64,000 nt of DNA from DATFVJ01 sp963851085 (GTDB taxonomy: Bacteria; Actinomycetota; Actinomycetes; Streptosporangiales; Streptosporangiaceae): NCBI GenBank assembly GCA_963851085.1, contig CAWKNX010000004.1:404215-468214 (forward strand), written 5' to 3'. Position 1 is the first letter of the stretch. Each line of letters begins with the position of its first letter. This document shows, piece by piece, positions 28,769 to 38,206 of the stretch. A program made the translations under genes and the position numbers. The notes under the pieces were generated by a model. That model saw only the letters and a program-made list of their open reading frames with translations, was not told the origin of the DNA and did no database searches.

Positions 28769-29555
28769 GACGTGGTTTGCTTTCGCGGGGGAGAGCGCCG
28801 CGGGCGAGTCGGCGCTAAAGCCGATTTTCGCGCCGGGTAGTCGCCCCCTGGCTGACTGAACACCTCCCTGAGGAGGTTCGCCGCCCGGGCGTCGCTGTGC
28901 AGGCGCTTTGCACGAAGCCTTGCTGCGGATGGCCGGGTAGTGGGGGACGTAACGCTGACTGCTCACCCTCGTTGTCGATGACATCGCCAGTGCTCGTGTG
29001 CGCCAGCAGCGTAGCGAGGTATCCCGCATCCAGGTACTTCATGGTGAAGTGGCTCAATTCCAGGGCGGCGGGCCCAGCCGGTCACAGAGGTGGTGACCTA
29101 CGATCATCGTGCCCCTGATGGGGCGGCCGCACCCTCCGCTCCCAGTACACCTGCCCCCAGACTGGGGGCCGATTCGCTTAGTGAAAATCGGCGCTAACCG
29201 ACGCCCATCAGGGCGACCGTGAGCTGCTAGCGGGAGTGGCGTCGCGCTGCCGCGATCATCGTCGCCAAGCCGAGCCGGGCCAGGGCCAGGAGGCCCGCGG
29301 CCTCCAGCTCCTTGGCGGTGAAGACGTTCATCGTGTCACCGCTCCCAACATCCGCAGCCGCCAGGCCAGGGATCTGGCCCGGCGGCTCACATCTGGCACC
29401 GGCAGCCTCAGCCGGACACGCGGCGCTGCGAGCGCCCTTGACCACGGCCATGATGATGACCAGGCCGGGGGGCAGGCGCTCCTCCGGTAGCCCCGGGTAG
29501 CTGGCCGCCCTCGGCGGCTGAGGTCCGGTGCCTGTCTTGCACGCTACGCTCGCAT
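28769..29555. other. about 790 bases without a confident gene
   Basis: Two short minus-strand frames look mildly protein-like: one near 29045-28960 (MKYLDAGYLATLLAHTSTGD) and a 34-codon frame at 29227-29331 (MNVFTAKELEAAGLLALARL). Neither has a clear ribosome-binding site or family. Confidence 0.3.
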
Positions 29556-29588
29556 CTAGAAACTAGCAACTGGTTTCCAGAATTCTGG
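29556..29588 (+). promoter_or_regulatory. palindromes upstream of the HTH gene
   Basis: Just before the regulator lie CTAGAAACTAG (29556-29566) and the perfect 12-base palindrome CCAGAATTCTGG (29577-29588), 11 bases before the ATG. The position fits an operator for autoregulation. This is inferred from symmetry alone. Confidence 0.4.
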
Positions 29589-29599
29589 TAGCTTGTTCA

Positions 29600-29890
29600 A
29601 TGATGGCGAACTGGACCTTCCTGACCAGCCACACCCGGGTGCTGCTGTGCATCGCACACGACCCGGGGGTGCGGCTGCGCGACATCGCGGCCAGCGTGGG
29701 CATCACCGAACGCAGCGCCTACGGCATCGTCACCGACCTGACCGCAGCCGGCTACGTGGTCAAACAGAAGAACGGCCGCCGCAACCGCTACCAGATCCAG
29801 GCACACCTGCCGCTCCCCAAACCCACCCGCCGGGAACGCACCGTCGGCGACGTCCTCGCCCTCCTGGCCGGCACCGACGCGAGACTGTGA
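29600..29890 (+). CDS. small winged-helix (MarR/ArsR-like) regulator
   Basis: A 96-residue DNA-binding protein. It opens MMANWTFLTSHTRVLLCIAH and has a winged helix-turn-helix: VRLRDIAASVGITERSAYGI (recognition helix) and VTDLTAAGYVVKQKNGRRNR (wing), then YQIQAHLPLPKPTRRERTV and a short tail. The small size and lack of a ligand domain are typical of a widespread actinobacterial group. The ATGs at 29600 and 29603 are both possible and no strong ribosome-binding site is visible. Its last 106 coding bases recur inverted at 31032-31137. Confidence 0.75.
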   Translation: MMANWTFLTSHTRVLLCIAHDPGVRLRDIAASVGITERSAYGIVTDLTAAGYVVKQKNGRRNRYQIQAHLPLPKPTRRERTVGDVLALLAGTDARL

Positions 29891-30007
29891 CCGACGCTGA
29901 GCGGACGCACCTGGAGCCGCCACCGGCCAGCCAAGATGCCACGCAAGCCAAGGGAGAAGCGGCGATGAGCCTTCTCGATGACGCCTCGATGACGCCGGGA
30001 GCGGCGC

Positions 30008-30343
30008 ATGAACGCCTACCCTGAGCGGTTCCCGCGTGGCAACTGCCGCCAGAACGCACGGTGGATGGTGCAGCTCCACCCGGAGCTTTCCTACGTCGAG
30101 GGATACCTCGTGTTCACCGATCCAGGCGAGCTGGAGCACCGCGTCACGCATGCCTGGAACGAGACGCCGGACGGCCAGGTTGTGGACTCGACGGCGTGGG
30201 CGTTCGAAGGCCAAACGCTGGCGTATCGCTACGAACGCGACCCCGGAACATGGGCGCGTCTCGCGGCCCGGGCTCAGGTGCACCGCAGCGTCTTCGAGGA
30301 TCGGTTCGCGGGCAAGATCGGCCGCGCCATCAGGTGGCACTGA
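30008..30343 (+). CDS. small protein with a possible Cys-His-Asp (transglutaminase-like) triad
   Basis: An 111-residue protein that starts MNAYPERFPRGNCRQNARWM. The order Cys (GNCRQNA), EGYLVF, His (VTHAWNETPDG) and Asp (QVVDSTAW) resembles the minimal transglutaminase/papain-like core seen in small phage and actinobacterial proteins. This is my reading of the motif spacing; there is no direct evidence of activity. It has no signal peptide and follows the HTH gene by 118 bases on the same strand. Confidence 0.55.
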   Translation: MNAYPERFPRGNCRQNARWMVQLHPELSYVEGYLVFTDPGELEHRVTHAWNETPDGQVVDSTAWAFEGQTLAYRYERDPGTWARLAARAQVHRSVFEDRFAGKIGRAIRWH

Positions 30344-30413
30344 CCGCGCCAGCTGAGGCCGGGCCCGGCGTGCCGGCGCGTACACGTACGCCCGGGCCGC
30401 TTCTCCCAGCCCG

Positions 30414-30572
30414 TCATGATGTCACCGTCACTGCTGCGTAGTCGGGCACCTCGAGCTTCTCAGCCCAGCAGAACGCACAGAAACCGCCACTCAGGTCGAA
30501 GAACACGAACCCGCCGCACCCGTCGTGAACGTAGCGGCGAGTCAGGACCGGCGCCAGAGTATCGGTGAACAT
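30414..30572 (-). CDS. 52-residue cysteine-containing small protein
   Basis: A short minus-strand frame translates to a protein that begins MFTDTLAPVLTRRYVHDGCG, continues GFVFFDLSGGFCAFCWAEKL and ends EVPDYAAVTVTS. The Cys pattern (one Cys, then C-x2-C) and the aromatic core look like a mini zinc-binding fold. Its 5' end overlaps the start of the IS5-type fragment on the other strand by eight bases. It is short, so the call rests on composition. Confidence 0.4.
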   Translation of the reverse strand: MFTDTLAPVLTRRYVHDGCGGFVFFDLSGGFCAFCWAEKLEVPDYAAVTVTS

Positions 30573-30900
30573 CGACGCCGCGTGGCAGGTGCTGGAGCCC
30601 AGAGCCCGGCCGATGATGGCCGAGCTGGTACAGGCCAGCGGCGGTCCGATGGTGCATGACCTGCGGGCGATGACAGACGCGGTGTTCTACGTGGTCAAGA
30701 ACGGCGTGGAGTGGCGGGCGCTGCCGGTGGACTTCCCGCCGTGGGAGGCGGCGTATGTGTTCTTTGACCGGTGGAGCGCTCGCAGCCTGCCCGAGCAGCT
30801 GACCCACCGGCTCCGCGCCGAACTGCGGGCCCGCCAGGGCCGCACGGCCAAGCCCACCGCCGCGATCGTCGATCCCAGATGGTCAAGGCCGCCGGCACCG
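30565..30900 (+). pseudogene. IS5-family transposase, N-terminal fragment
   Basis: The frame shows the conserved N-terminal domain of IS5-type (DUF4096) transposases: DAVFYVVKNGVEWRALPVDF, PPWEAAYVFFDRWSARSLPE and PTAAIVD. The first catalytic Asp region continues out of frame (QMVKAAGTVGKASRG), after which the gene stops being recognisable near 30910. The DDE core is missing. Confidence 0.7.
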
Positions 30901-31031
30901 TCGGCAAGGCCAGCCGCGGGTCCACGGAGGGAAGAATCAGGATCTGGACCCCGTCGAGTTCCCCGTCCCGCAGGTGCAGCTGCAGGACGCGGGCCAGATC
31001 ATCCAGCGGGTCCAGCAGCCCGCCTTACGGC

Positions 31032-31137
31032 CTCGCGTCGGCGCCGGCGAGGAGGGCGAGGACGTCGCCGACGGTGCGTTCCCGGCGGGTGGGTTTGGGG
31101 AGCGGCAGGTGTGCCTGGATCTGGTAGCGGTTGCGGC
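31032..31137 (-). repeat. inverted partial copy of the HTH regulator 3' end
   Basis: This 106-base stretch is the reverse complement of 29778-29883 with only a few differences, and encodes NRYQIQAHLPLPKPTRRER and VGDVLALLAGADARP. It abuts the right end of an IS remnant at 31138, so a second regulator gene was probably cut by that IS. Confidence 0.8.
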
Positions 31138-31233
31138 TGTGCGTGCCGAAAACCTCGTCCAAGTCATGCGACCAGGCGATATTCGCTGATCAGGCCACCG
31201 GAGCGAGTGTGTCTGGACGCGGTACCGGAGTGC
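31138..31233 (-). mobile_element. right-end remnant of the 36.6-kb IS family
   Basis: The sequence TGTGCGTGCCGAAAACCTCG followed by GCGACCAGGCGATATTCGC matches the right terminal repeat and the last transposase codons (ISEYRLVA) of the IS at 36614-37789, in the opposite direction. About 95 bases survive. Confidence 0.75.
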
Positions 31234-31445
31234 TGGGCGGTCCCCAAGACAGCCACCAGCAAGCCGTGGACATCGTCCCGCGGGGCGAAGAACGTCCTCT
31301 CCTCGCTGGGATAACCGTCCAGGAACCGGCCCTCGGCCTTGTACCTGCCAAGCTCGTCCCATACGAACTGTCCTTGCCTGCATCGTGACGGTTGGGCGCT
31401 CACTCCCTGATTCCACTGGGACTCCAGGTACTCGGCATAGTCCAT
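31234..31445 (-). pseudogene. phospholipase-D-like protein, N-terminal fragment
   Basis: The frame starts at 31445 (MDYAEYLESQWNQGVSAQPS) and reads FVWDELGRYKAEGRFLDGYP, then ERTFFAPRDDVHGLLVAVL and GTAQHS, before it runs into the IS end. The FAPRDDVH...LL segment resembles the start of phospholipase-D-like proteins, whose HKD motifs would lie downstream and are lost. The family call is tentative. Confidence 0.4.
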
Positions 31446-31735
31446 CTTGACCGGCGCGTCGGCGGCCGCCCCATCGGCAGCGTGAGCGGGCAGGTGTTCT
31501 GCGCGCCAGAAGCGCTCCCGTTGCGCCTGCTGCTGCGCGGACTGCTCCAGCCGGCGAACGCCACGCGAGCGCCGCGGCGCATCGGGCTGTTGTCACGATC
31601 ACCGCAGATCACCCCTCCCGGGGTGATGCCTGGGTGGTGCGCAGAACGGCCCGGTGCGGCAACGTCGTTCAGTGTCGGCGCTGCTGTCCGGCAGCAGGGA
31701 TGTGCGTTCCGTGCGAACGTGGAGAGGAGGCGGCC

Positions 31736-31939
31736 ATGTCCGTCCTCTGGTGGATCTTGTTTGCTGTCATCTGGATCGCAATCGCGTTCTGGCCCGCCCG
31801 TGCCGCTGGCCGAAAGGGCCACAGCTTCATCGGGTACTTCATCTTCAGCCTGTTCTTCTTCCCGGCCGCGATCATCGTCGCCTACCTCGTCCAGGATCGC
31901 ACCCTACGCCCAGGCGGGGCTAGGACAGCTGTCAGCTAG
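31736..31939 (+). CDS. small membrane protein
   Basis: A 67-residue protein that starts at an ATG after the strong site GGAGAGGAGG. It has two hydrophobic helices, MSVLWWILFAVIWIAIAFW and FIGYFIFSLFFFPAAIIVAY, with a basic loop (PARAAGRKGHS) between them. It is like the many two-helix proteins of actinomycetes. The function is unknown. Confidence 0.65.
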   Translation: MSVLWWILFAVIWIAIAFWPARAAGRKGHSFIGYFIFSLFFFPAAIIVAYLVQDRTLRPGGARTAVS

Positions 31940-31991
31940 TGCTGAGTGCTGGGCCCAGCAGTTCGCCACTGCGACGTCGAGGACGGTTTCA

Positions 31992-32270
31992 ATGATTGGC
32001 AGGCAGACATCCCGGTCACGATTCCAGCTCAACACCGGACCACTCATCGGCGGAGCAGTGCTCATGGCGGCCGGCGGCCTTCTCGGCTTGGCCGGCGCGG
32101 CCCTGGCCGGCGCGGCGCTGATCGCAGCGGCGCGGCGGCGGGTGAAACAGATGGACGTGCCTACGGGCGAGCTCGCGAGGCAGAAGTGGTCCCAGGCCAA
32201 GGCGGCGACCGCCGCCGGCGTCGGCGCCTGGCGGAACGGGCAGCCGGCAGTTCAGGCGCGATCGTCGTGA
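31992..32270 (+). CDS. small protein with one hydrophobic segment
   Basis: A 92-residue protein beginning MIGRQTSRSRFQLNTGPLIG, with one Gly/Ala-rich membrane-like segment (VLMAAGGLLGLAGAALAGAA) and a basic tail. It follows the preceding membrane protein by 52 bases on the same strand. No family is recognised. Confidence 0.5.
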   Translation: MIGRQTSRSRFQLNTGPLIGGAVLMAAGGLLGLAGAALAGAALIAAARRRVKQMDVPTGELARQKWSQAKAATAAGVGAWRNGQPAVQARSS

Positions 32271-32403
32271 GGCGCTGACGGCGGTGCAACCACGCTAGCT
32301 CGGGGGTGCAGATGAGTCGGCCTACCATCGCGACGCTTATTTTCATGAGGACGGTCAGGAGAGCGGCGAGCCCCAGATAACGGCACGAACCAAGGGAACG
32401 GCG

Positions 32404-35123
32404 ATGAGTGTTGAACGTGAGCGGGTAAACGAGTTCGGGCATCTGGAAGATGGGCTGCGGCAGGCGGGCGACTGGTACCTGTGGGGCCCGTATGTGAGCG
32501 AGCGGCAGTGGGGGACGGTCCGTGAGGACTACAGCGCGGACGGCGAGGCGTGGGATTACCTGCCGCACGATGCCGCCCGTTCGCATGCGTACCGGTGGGG
32601 TGAGGATGGCTTGGCCGGTTTCTGCGACATCGAGCAGCGGCTGTGCCTGGGGCTGGCGTTGTGGAATGGCCGCGACCCGATCCTGAAGGAGCGCGCGTTC
32701 GGGCTGACCGGGGCCGAGGCGAACCACGGCGAGGACGTGAAGGAGTACTGGTGGTACCTGGACGCCCTACCGAGTCACGCCTGGAACCGGTGGCGGTACC
32801 ACTACCCGCAGGCGGCCTTCCCGTACGAGGATCTGCGGGCGGAGAACAGCAGGCGCGGAAAGCTCGACCCCGAGTATGAGCTGCTCGACACCGGCATATT
32901 CGATCACGATCGCTACTGGATCACCGAGGTCTGGTACGCCAAGGCCGATCCTTCCGACGTACTGATGACCGTCCGGGTGACGAACGCGGGCCCGGAAGCC
33001 GACACGCTGCACGTGCTACCGACCGCGTGGTTCCGCAACACGTGGTCCTGGGATGCCGACGCCCCCAAGCCGGTCATGTCCGCGGCCGGTGGTTCGGCGC
33101 TCACGGTCGACCACCCGTTCCTCGGCTCGCTCGAAATGGTCGCGGGCGCGGGCCCTGACGGTGCGAGCCCGGTTCCGCTCTTCTGCGAGAACGAGACGAA
33201 CACGGCGCGGTTGTTCGGCGCGGCGCCGGTGACACCGTACCCGAAGGACGGGATCAATGACCACGTGATCAGCGGGGCGGCCACCGTCAACCCCGACCAG
33301 CGCGGAACCAAGTGCGCCTTCTGGTACCGGGTGACGGTACCACCCGGCGAACAGCGCAACTGCGGCTGCGGTTGCGCCCGGCCGCCAGCGCGCCCGGCGA
33401 TCAGTCAGGAGCGGCAGCCGCGCTCGGGAGCGATTTCGACCGCGTCGTCAACCAGCGTCGGGCCGAGGCCGACGAGTTCTACGGCGAGCTGACACCCGCT
33501 GCGGCAAGCGCCGATGAGGCGATGGTGATGCGGCAGGCCTTCGCCGGGATGCTGTGGAGCAAACAGCTGTACAACTACGACGTCAGCCGCTGGCTGGAAG
33601 GCGACCCCACGCAGCCCTCTGCGCCCGCCTCCCGGCGCCGCGGGCGCAACGCCAAATGGCGCAACTTCGACGCCTTCGACATCATGTCGATGCCGGACAA
33701 GTGGGAGTACCCCTGGTTCGCGGCCTGGGATCTGGCCTTCCACTGCGTGACCCTTGCGCACGTTGACCCGGCGTTCGCGAAATACCAGCTGATCCTGCTC
33801 TGCCGTGAGTGGTTCCAGCACCCCAACGGGGCGCTGCCCGCCTACGAGTGGGACTTCGGCGACGTGAACCCGCCGGTGCAGGCATGGGCCGCGCTGGAGG
33901 TGTTCGCCATCGACGGCGGCCGCGACCTCGACTTCCTGAGCCGGGTGTTCGACAAGCTGCTGGTCAACTTCACCTGGTGGGTCAACCTGGAGGACGCGGG
34001 CGGCAACAACGTGTTCGAGGGCGGCTTCCTCGGATTGGACAACATCGGCCCGATCGACCGCTCGCACCTGCCGGTCGGCGGAATCCTTGAGCAGTCCGAC
34101 GCCACCGGCTGGATGGCGTTCTACGCGATCGCCATGGCGGGCATCGCCGCCGTCCTGCAACGCAGCGGCCGGCGCCCTGCGATCGATCTTGTCCTGAAGT
34201 TCCTCGAGCACTTCGCCGCGATTACCGCGGCGATGGACGGCCAGGGCCTGTGGGACGACGCCGACGGGCTGTATTACGACCGGCTGCTCACCCCGGACGG
34301 GACGGCCGTGCCGGTCAAGGTCCGGTCGATGGTGGGCGTCATCCCGATGCTGTCGGCCGCCGTCATCGACGAGGGGATGCTCCAGCGAGCGCTTGTGGTC
34401 GGCAAGCAGTTCGCGGACTTCCTCGAGCGGCAGGGCCTGGCCGACCGTGCCAAGCTCGGCGAGCTCGGCCTGATGCGCGGTGAGCCCGGGGACCAGCGGC
34501 TGCTGCTGTCCGTCGTCGGCATCGACCGCCTGGAGAAACTGTTCGCCAAGCTGTTCGACAAGAACGAGTTTCTGTCCCCCTACGGGCTGCGGGCTCTGTC
34601 TGCCTACCATCGCGACCATCCGTACGAGCTCGACGTCGAAGGGGTCAGGGCCACGATCGACTACGAGCCGGCGGAGTCCACCACGGGCATGTTCGGCGGG
34701 AACTCCAACTGGCGCGGGCCGCTGTGGTTCCCGCTCAACTACCTCGTCGTCAGCGTCCTCGAGCGCTACTACCGATTCTTCGGTGACGAGCTCACCATCG
34801 AGTATCCGGCTGGCTCGGGGCATCGGGTGCCCCTCGACGTGATCGCCGCCGACCTGCAGGACCGGCTCATTTCCATCTTCACCGTCGGCCCGGACGGGCG
34901 GCGCCCGTGCTTCGGGCGGGTTGACCGTCTGCAACACGATCCCGCGTGGAAAGACAATCTTGTTTTCAACGAGTATTTCCATGGCGACAACGGCGCCGGG
35001 CTCGGCGCCGCGCACCAGACGGGCTGGACCGGGCTGATCGCGGACGTGATCCGCCGCCGCCACGGCGCGGTCAGCTCGGTCGGCGACGTGTTCCGTGCCG
35101 TTGGCCGGCAGGCGCAGTCATGA
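32404..35123 (+). pseudogene. MGH1-like glycoside hydrolase (glucosidase, GH63-related), one frameshift
   Basis: About 905 residues in two frames. The first (32404 to about 33355) has the N-terminal beta-sandwich: WYLWGPYVSERQWGTVREDY, EDVKEYWWYLDALPSHAW, KADPSDVLMTVRVTNAGPEA. The second (to 35123) has the (alpha/alpha)6 catalytic barrel: MRQAFAGMLWSKQLYNYDVS, FDAFDIMSMPDKWEYPWFAA, WDLAFHC, NPPVQAWAALEVF, GNSNWRGPLWFPLNYLV and NEYFHGDNGAGLGAAHQTGW. Relatives hydrolyse alpha-glucosidic bonds. One small indel near 33355 explains the break. The next gene starts inside its stop (ATGA overlap), and that gene is a glgX fragment, so the pair is a glycogen or alpha-glucan unit. Confidence 0.8.
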
Positions 35124-35500
35124 CAGGGCGTACCGTGGCACTCTCGGCGGCGGGCCGCGCCCCAGCGCTGCCGGGCAGCGCGTTCCCCCTCGGTGCGACC
35201 GGGCGCGACGGTGGGGCGAACTTCGCCGTGGCGGCGGGCGGCGCCGACAGCATGCTGCTGTGCCTGTTCGGCGGCAACGGCGCGGAGACCCAGATCCCGC
35301 TGCTGGACTATGACGCGGGTGTCTGGCATGGTTTCGTCCCTGGGGTCGGCGCCGGGCAGGCCTACGGGCACCGCGCCGCAGGCCGTTATGATCCGGGGCT
35401 CGGTTTGCGCATCAACCCGGCGAAGCTGCTGCTCGACCCCTGCGCCCGTGCGATCGCCGGCGCGGTGAGGTTCGGGCCTGGCCCGCACGTCGGCCCGCCC
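35120..35500 (+). pseudogene. glgX: glycogen debranching enzyme GlgX, N-terminal fragment
   Basis: It starts at the ATG overlapping the upstream stop. The CBM48 domain is readable: FPLGATGRDGGANFAVAAGG, LLCLFGGNGAETQIPLLDYD, WHGFVPGVGAGQAYGHRAAG, YDPGLGLRINPAKLLLDPCA. After VRFGPGPH (about 35485) the similarity ends abruptly, and the amylase barrel (about 500 residues) is missing. The gene was cut by a deletion that brought the DUF1330 gene close. Confidence 0.75.
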
Positions 35501-35603
35501 TCCGCCGGTGGGGGTTTTGAGGGCCGGAACGTGCGACGGCGGGACGGGACCCGCAGCCTGCGAGCGCGTCTCGGGGACGACAGGATCAGAGGGGGGGTCC
35601 GGT

Positions 35604-36212
35604 GTGGGGATAGTCGAACCAAAGGCTGGTGCGTTCGAAGGATTCGCCCGGCAGGTCCGTGACGGTGAGCCCATCGTCCTGATCAATCTGCTGCGTTACC
35701 GCCAGCGCGCTGATTTGCCGGGTGAGGAACTTACCGGCCGGCAGGTGTACGAGCGTTACGCCAAGATCGTCGAGCCGATGCTGATGGCGGTCGGAGCGCG
35801 CCCGATCTGGAGGGGGCAGGCTCAGGTCGTCCTGATCGGCCCAGCAGACGAACGTTGGGATGAAATCATCCTGGTTACGTACCCATCACGCGCCGCCTTC
35901 GAGCACATGCTGAACACCCCCGAATACCGGGCTTGCGCCGGTCTTCGGGCGGCAGCGCTGGAGGACTCCCGCCTAATCGCGGCGACCGCTCCGCAGCGCA
36001 TCGGTCGCGTAGCCTGGTCGGTCTACAGGCTCGTGACCAGAGTGCGCCGTCGTGGCTATGCGGCATCAGTCGGCTCGCCCGCGTCGTTTATGGCAAGGGA
36101 CAACTCCTTGCGCGCGCGGCGGCCACCGGCGCCGCCTGGTGGAGCACGCCACCACCTGGCAGATGGCTGGTTGCCCATCACGTTGATCCGGCCGCTGACC
36201 CGACGCTGGTGA
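35604..36212 (+). CDS. DUF1330 (dimeric alpha-beta barrel) protein
   Basis: A GTG start gives a protein whose first 125 residues match DUF1330: GEPIVLINLLRYRQRADLPG, GRQVYERYAKIVEPMLMAVG, WDEIILVTYPSRAAFEHMLN, TPEYRACAGLRAAALEDSRL. This is a ferredoxin-like dimeric alpha-beta-barrel fold of unknown substrate. The last 70 residues are Arg/Pro-rich and not conserved, which suggests a read-through extension. AGGGGGGG lies before the start. Confidence 0.7.
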   Translation: MGIVEPKAGAFEGFARQVRDGEPIVLINLLRYRQRADLPGEELTGRQVYERYAKIVEPMLMAVGARPIWRGQAQVVLIGPADERWDEIILVTYPSRAAFEHMLNTPEYRACAGLRAAALEDSRLIAATAPQRIGRVAWSVYRLVTRVRRRGYAASVGSPASFMARDNSLRARRPPAPPGGARHHLADGWLPITLIRPLTRRW

Positions 36213-36450
36213 GGCCGGCGAGCGCCGTCGATACGTTGTTCCGCTCCCGCGGCCGTTCGTGGGCTGCGGGAGCGGACAAACGCTCCAGCTATCCAGAAGG
36301 CGACGTCGGCTGCGGCGGTGGTGATGGCGACGGGGTCGGTTGCGGCAACGAAGATGAGCGTGGCTTCGACCGCCATAGATGGGTCTGTCGACCCCCGGCT
36401 GGTCTACCGAGACTTCGGGCCGACCGCACCTGCAGAGTGTGAACCCCTAA
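36213..36450. other. short stretch without a supported gene
   Basis: A minus-strand frame here (start near 36376) is open but shows no family. Nothing is called. Confidence 0.35.
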
Positions 36451-36613
36451 CTAGGCATGGCTGCGCCCCGGCCACCAGGCCGGCGCCTCGGCGGCGCCGG
36501 TCTGGACTGCGAGAGCAAGCGCATCAAAGACTGTGCTGACCTGGACGATCTTGTCGTCCTTGAGCGTCAGAAACGCGGAGCCTTGGAGCTCGATCAAATT
36601 ACCGCTCGCCGGC
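36451..36613 (-). pseudogene. SnoaL-like protein, C-terminal fragment
   Basis: On the minus strand, beginning at the IS end (36613), the frame reads SGNLIELQGSAFLTLKDDKI, VQVSTVFDALALAVQTG and stops at 36451. This is the C-terminal strand region of an NTF2/SnoaL-like protein (compare the TFDxLxL endings of the family). The N-terminal half has been removed by the IS at 36614; it is not found on the other side of the IS. Confidence 0.55.
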
Positions 36614-37789
36614 TGTGCGTGCCGAGAATCTCGTCCACGGCTCTGACCAGCAGGGTTGCTCTTCCGGCCGTCCGGCCGTGATGGTCACCGACCATGTGCC
36701 TGCGGTTCGTCTTCCTCCTGATCACACGGGCCGCCGGGTGGCTGCGGCTGTCCCGGCATGAGGAGGCGTGGCAGGCCACGGAGATCTTGATCCTGCGCCA
36801 CCAGCTCGCCATACTCCAGCGGCGGCAGCCGCGCCGACCAAGGCTGAACTGGGCGGACCGGGCACTGCTCGCGACCCTGCTCCCGCCGTGACACCGAAAG
36901 CGCGGCGCCAGGGGCTGCGGCTGCTGGTCACCCCGGACACGATCCTGCGCTGGCACCGCGACATCGTCCGCCGCCGCTGGGCCGCCAGATCCATGCACGG
37001 CAAGACCGGCCGCCCGGCCACCCGCCGGAACATCCAGGCCCTGGTCCGCCGACTGGCCCGCGAGAACCCCGAATGGGGGTACCGCAGGATCCACGGCGAA
37101 TTGGCCGGCCTGGGGGTCAAGGTCGCAGCGTCGACCGTACGGGAGATCCTCAAGGCGAGCGGCATCGACCCCACGCGGCGCCGGGCAGGTCCTGCCTGGT
37201 CACAATTCTTGCGCTCCCAGGCCGAGGCGATCCTGGCCTGCGACTTCTTCATGGCCGGCCTGCTCGACGGCACCCAGGCCTACGTTCTGGCCGTGATCGA
37301 GCACGCGACCCGGCGCATCCACATCCTCGGGGTCACCCTGCAACCCACGGGGGACTGGACCGCCCAGCAGGCCCGCAACTTCCTCATGGACCTCGGTGAA
37401 CAAGCGAACCGGGTCAAGTTCATGATCCGCGACCGCGGCTCAAACTTCACCGCCGCGTTCGACGCAGTCCTCACCGACGCCGGGATCCGGACCGTGCTCT
37501 GCAACGTCGCGACGCCCCGCATGAACGCGATCACCGAACGCTGGATCGGGGGCTGCCGCCGCGAACTCGTCTGGAACCAAGCCCATCTGCGGCGGATCCT
37601 GAGCGACTACGAGGCCCACCACAATCAGCACCGGCCGCACCGCTCCCTGGATGGCGCCGCGCCGCTGAAACCGCTACCCGAACCGATCGATCTTGCGCGG
37701 TACCGCGTCCGAAAACACGCTCGCACCAGCAGCCTGATCAACGAATATCGCCTGGTCGCATGACATGGATGAGGTTTTCGGCACGCACA
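36614..37789 (+). mobile_element. integrase-type insertion sequence, nearly complete
   Basis: The ends are clear inverted repeats: left TGTGCGTGCCGAGAATCTCG at 36614, right (read inward) TGTGCGTGCCGAAAACCTCA ending at 37789. The element is 1176 bases and has one broken transposase gene. At least four partial copies of its ends lie elsewhere in the window (4380, 4491, 23799, 31138), so this family has been very active here. Confidence 0.82.
36694..37763 (+). pseudogene. integrase-core transposase, frameshifted
   Basis: The first frame (MCLRFVFLLITRAAGWLRLS to about 36890) holds the N-terminal region. After a small indel the second frame continues KARRQGLRLLVTPDTILRWH, NPEWGYRRIHGELAGLGVKV, ILACDFFMAGLLDGTQ (first Asp), VKFMIRDRGSNFTAAFDAV (second Asp), TPRMNAITERWIGG (Glu) and SLINEYRLVA. 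Near 37570 the usual DRTL segment between CRREL and VWNQAHL is missing. It is probably inactive. Its motif is PRMN where the hosts of the serine-recombinase element have PRAN. Confidence 0.8.
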
Positions 37790-37988
37790 GGTCCTCGACG
37801 TCGACGACCAAGACCCCGCGCTCGTCGGCGATCCCCATCCCGGCGCGCTCAAGCGCCGCCCGGCAGCCGGCCACTGCCTCGTCGTCCGGGAGCACGTACA
37901 CGACACCCTGCCCTCGCCAGTGAAGGCCGCAAGGCCGCGGATATGACACCGGCTTCGCCCGTGAACTCGCCCAGCCGGAGCAGCTCAC
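37790..37988 (-). pseudogene. unknown protein cut by the IS
   Basis: The minus-strand frame reads LHWRGQGVVYVLPDDEAVAG, CRAALERAGMGIADERGVLV and VDVEDL before reaching the IS end. The pattern of strands and helices is that of a small alpha/beta domain; no family is recognised. The IS removed the C-terminus. Confidence 0.35.
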
Positions 37989-38206
37989 CCGGCCCGTGCT
38001 CGAGAATGGCTGTCAGGTCCGTGGGCATCGCACTCGGATCTTCCCACTACGTCCGGCACCACGGCAATCTGGCCGTCACCCGACCCGGCCGGCGCCAACT
38101 ACCGCAACAACTCGACGCCGGCGCCAGGGTCTGTCAACCGAAGGTCATCCAAGATCGGGGCGGGACTGCCAGCCATGCTCAATGACGATGGCCTCGCCAT
38201 CACCAC

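Noticed and set aside
33405..35063. 552-codon minus-strand open frame opposite the glucosidase-like gene
   Set aside because: The plus strand shows conserved glycoside hydrolase motifs throughout; the minus frame shows none.
36056..36376. minus-strand protein of about 106 residues
   Set aside because: It overlaps the DUF1330 gene tail antisense and shows no family motif or ribosome-binding site.
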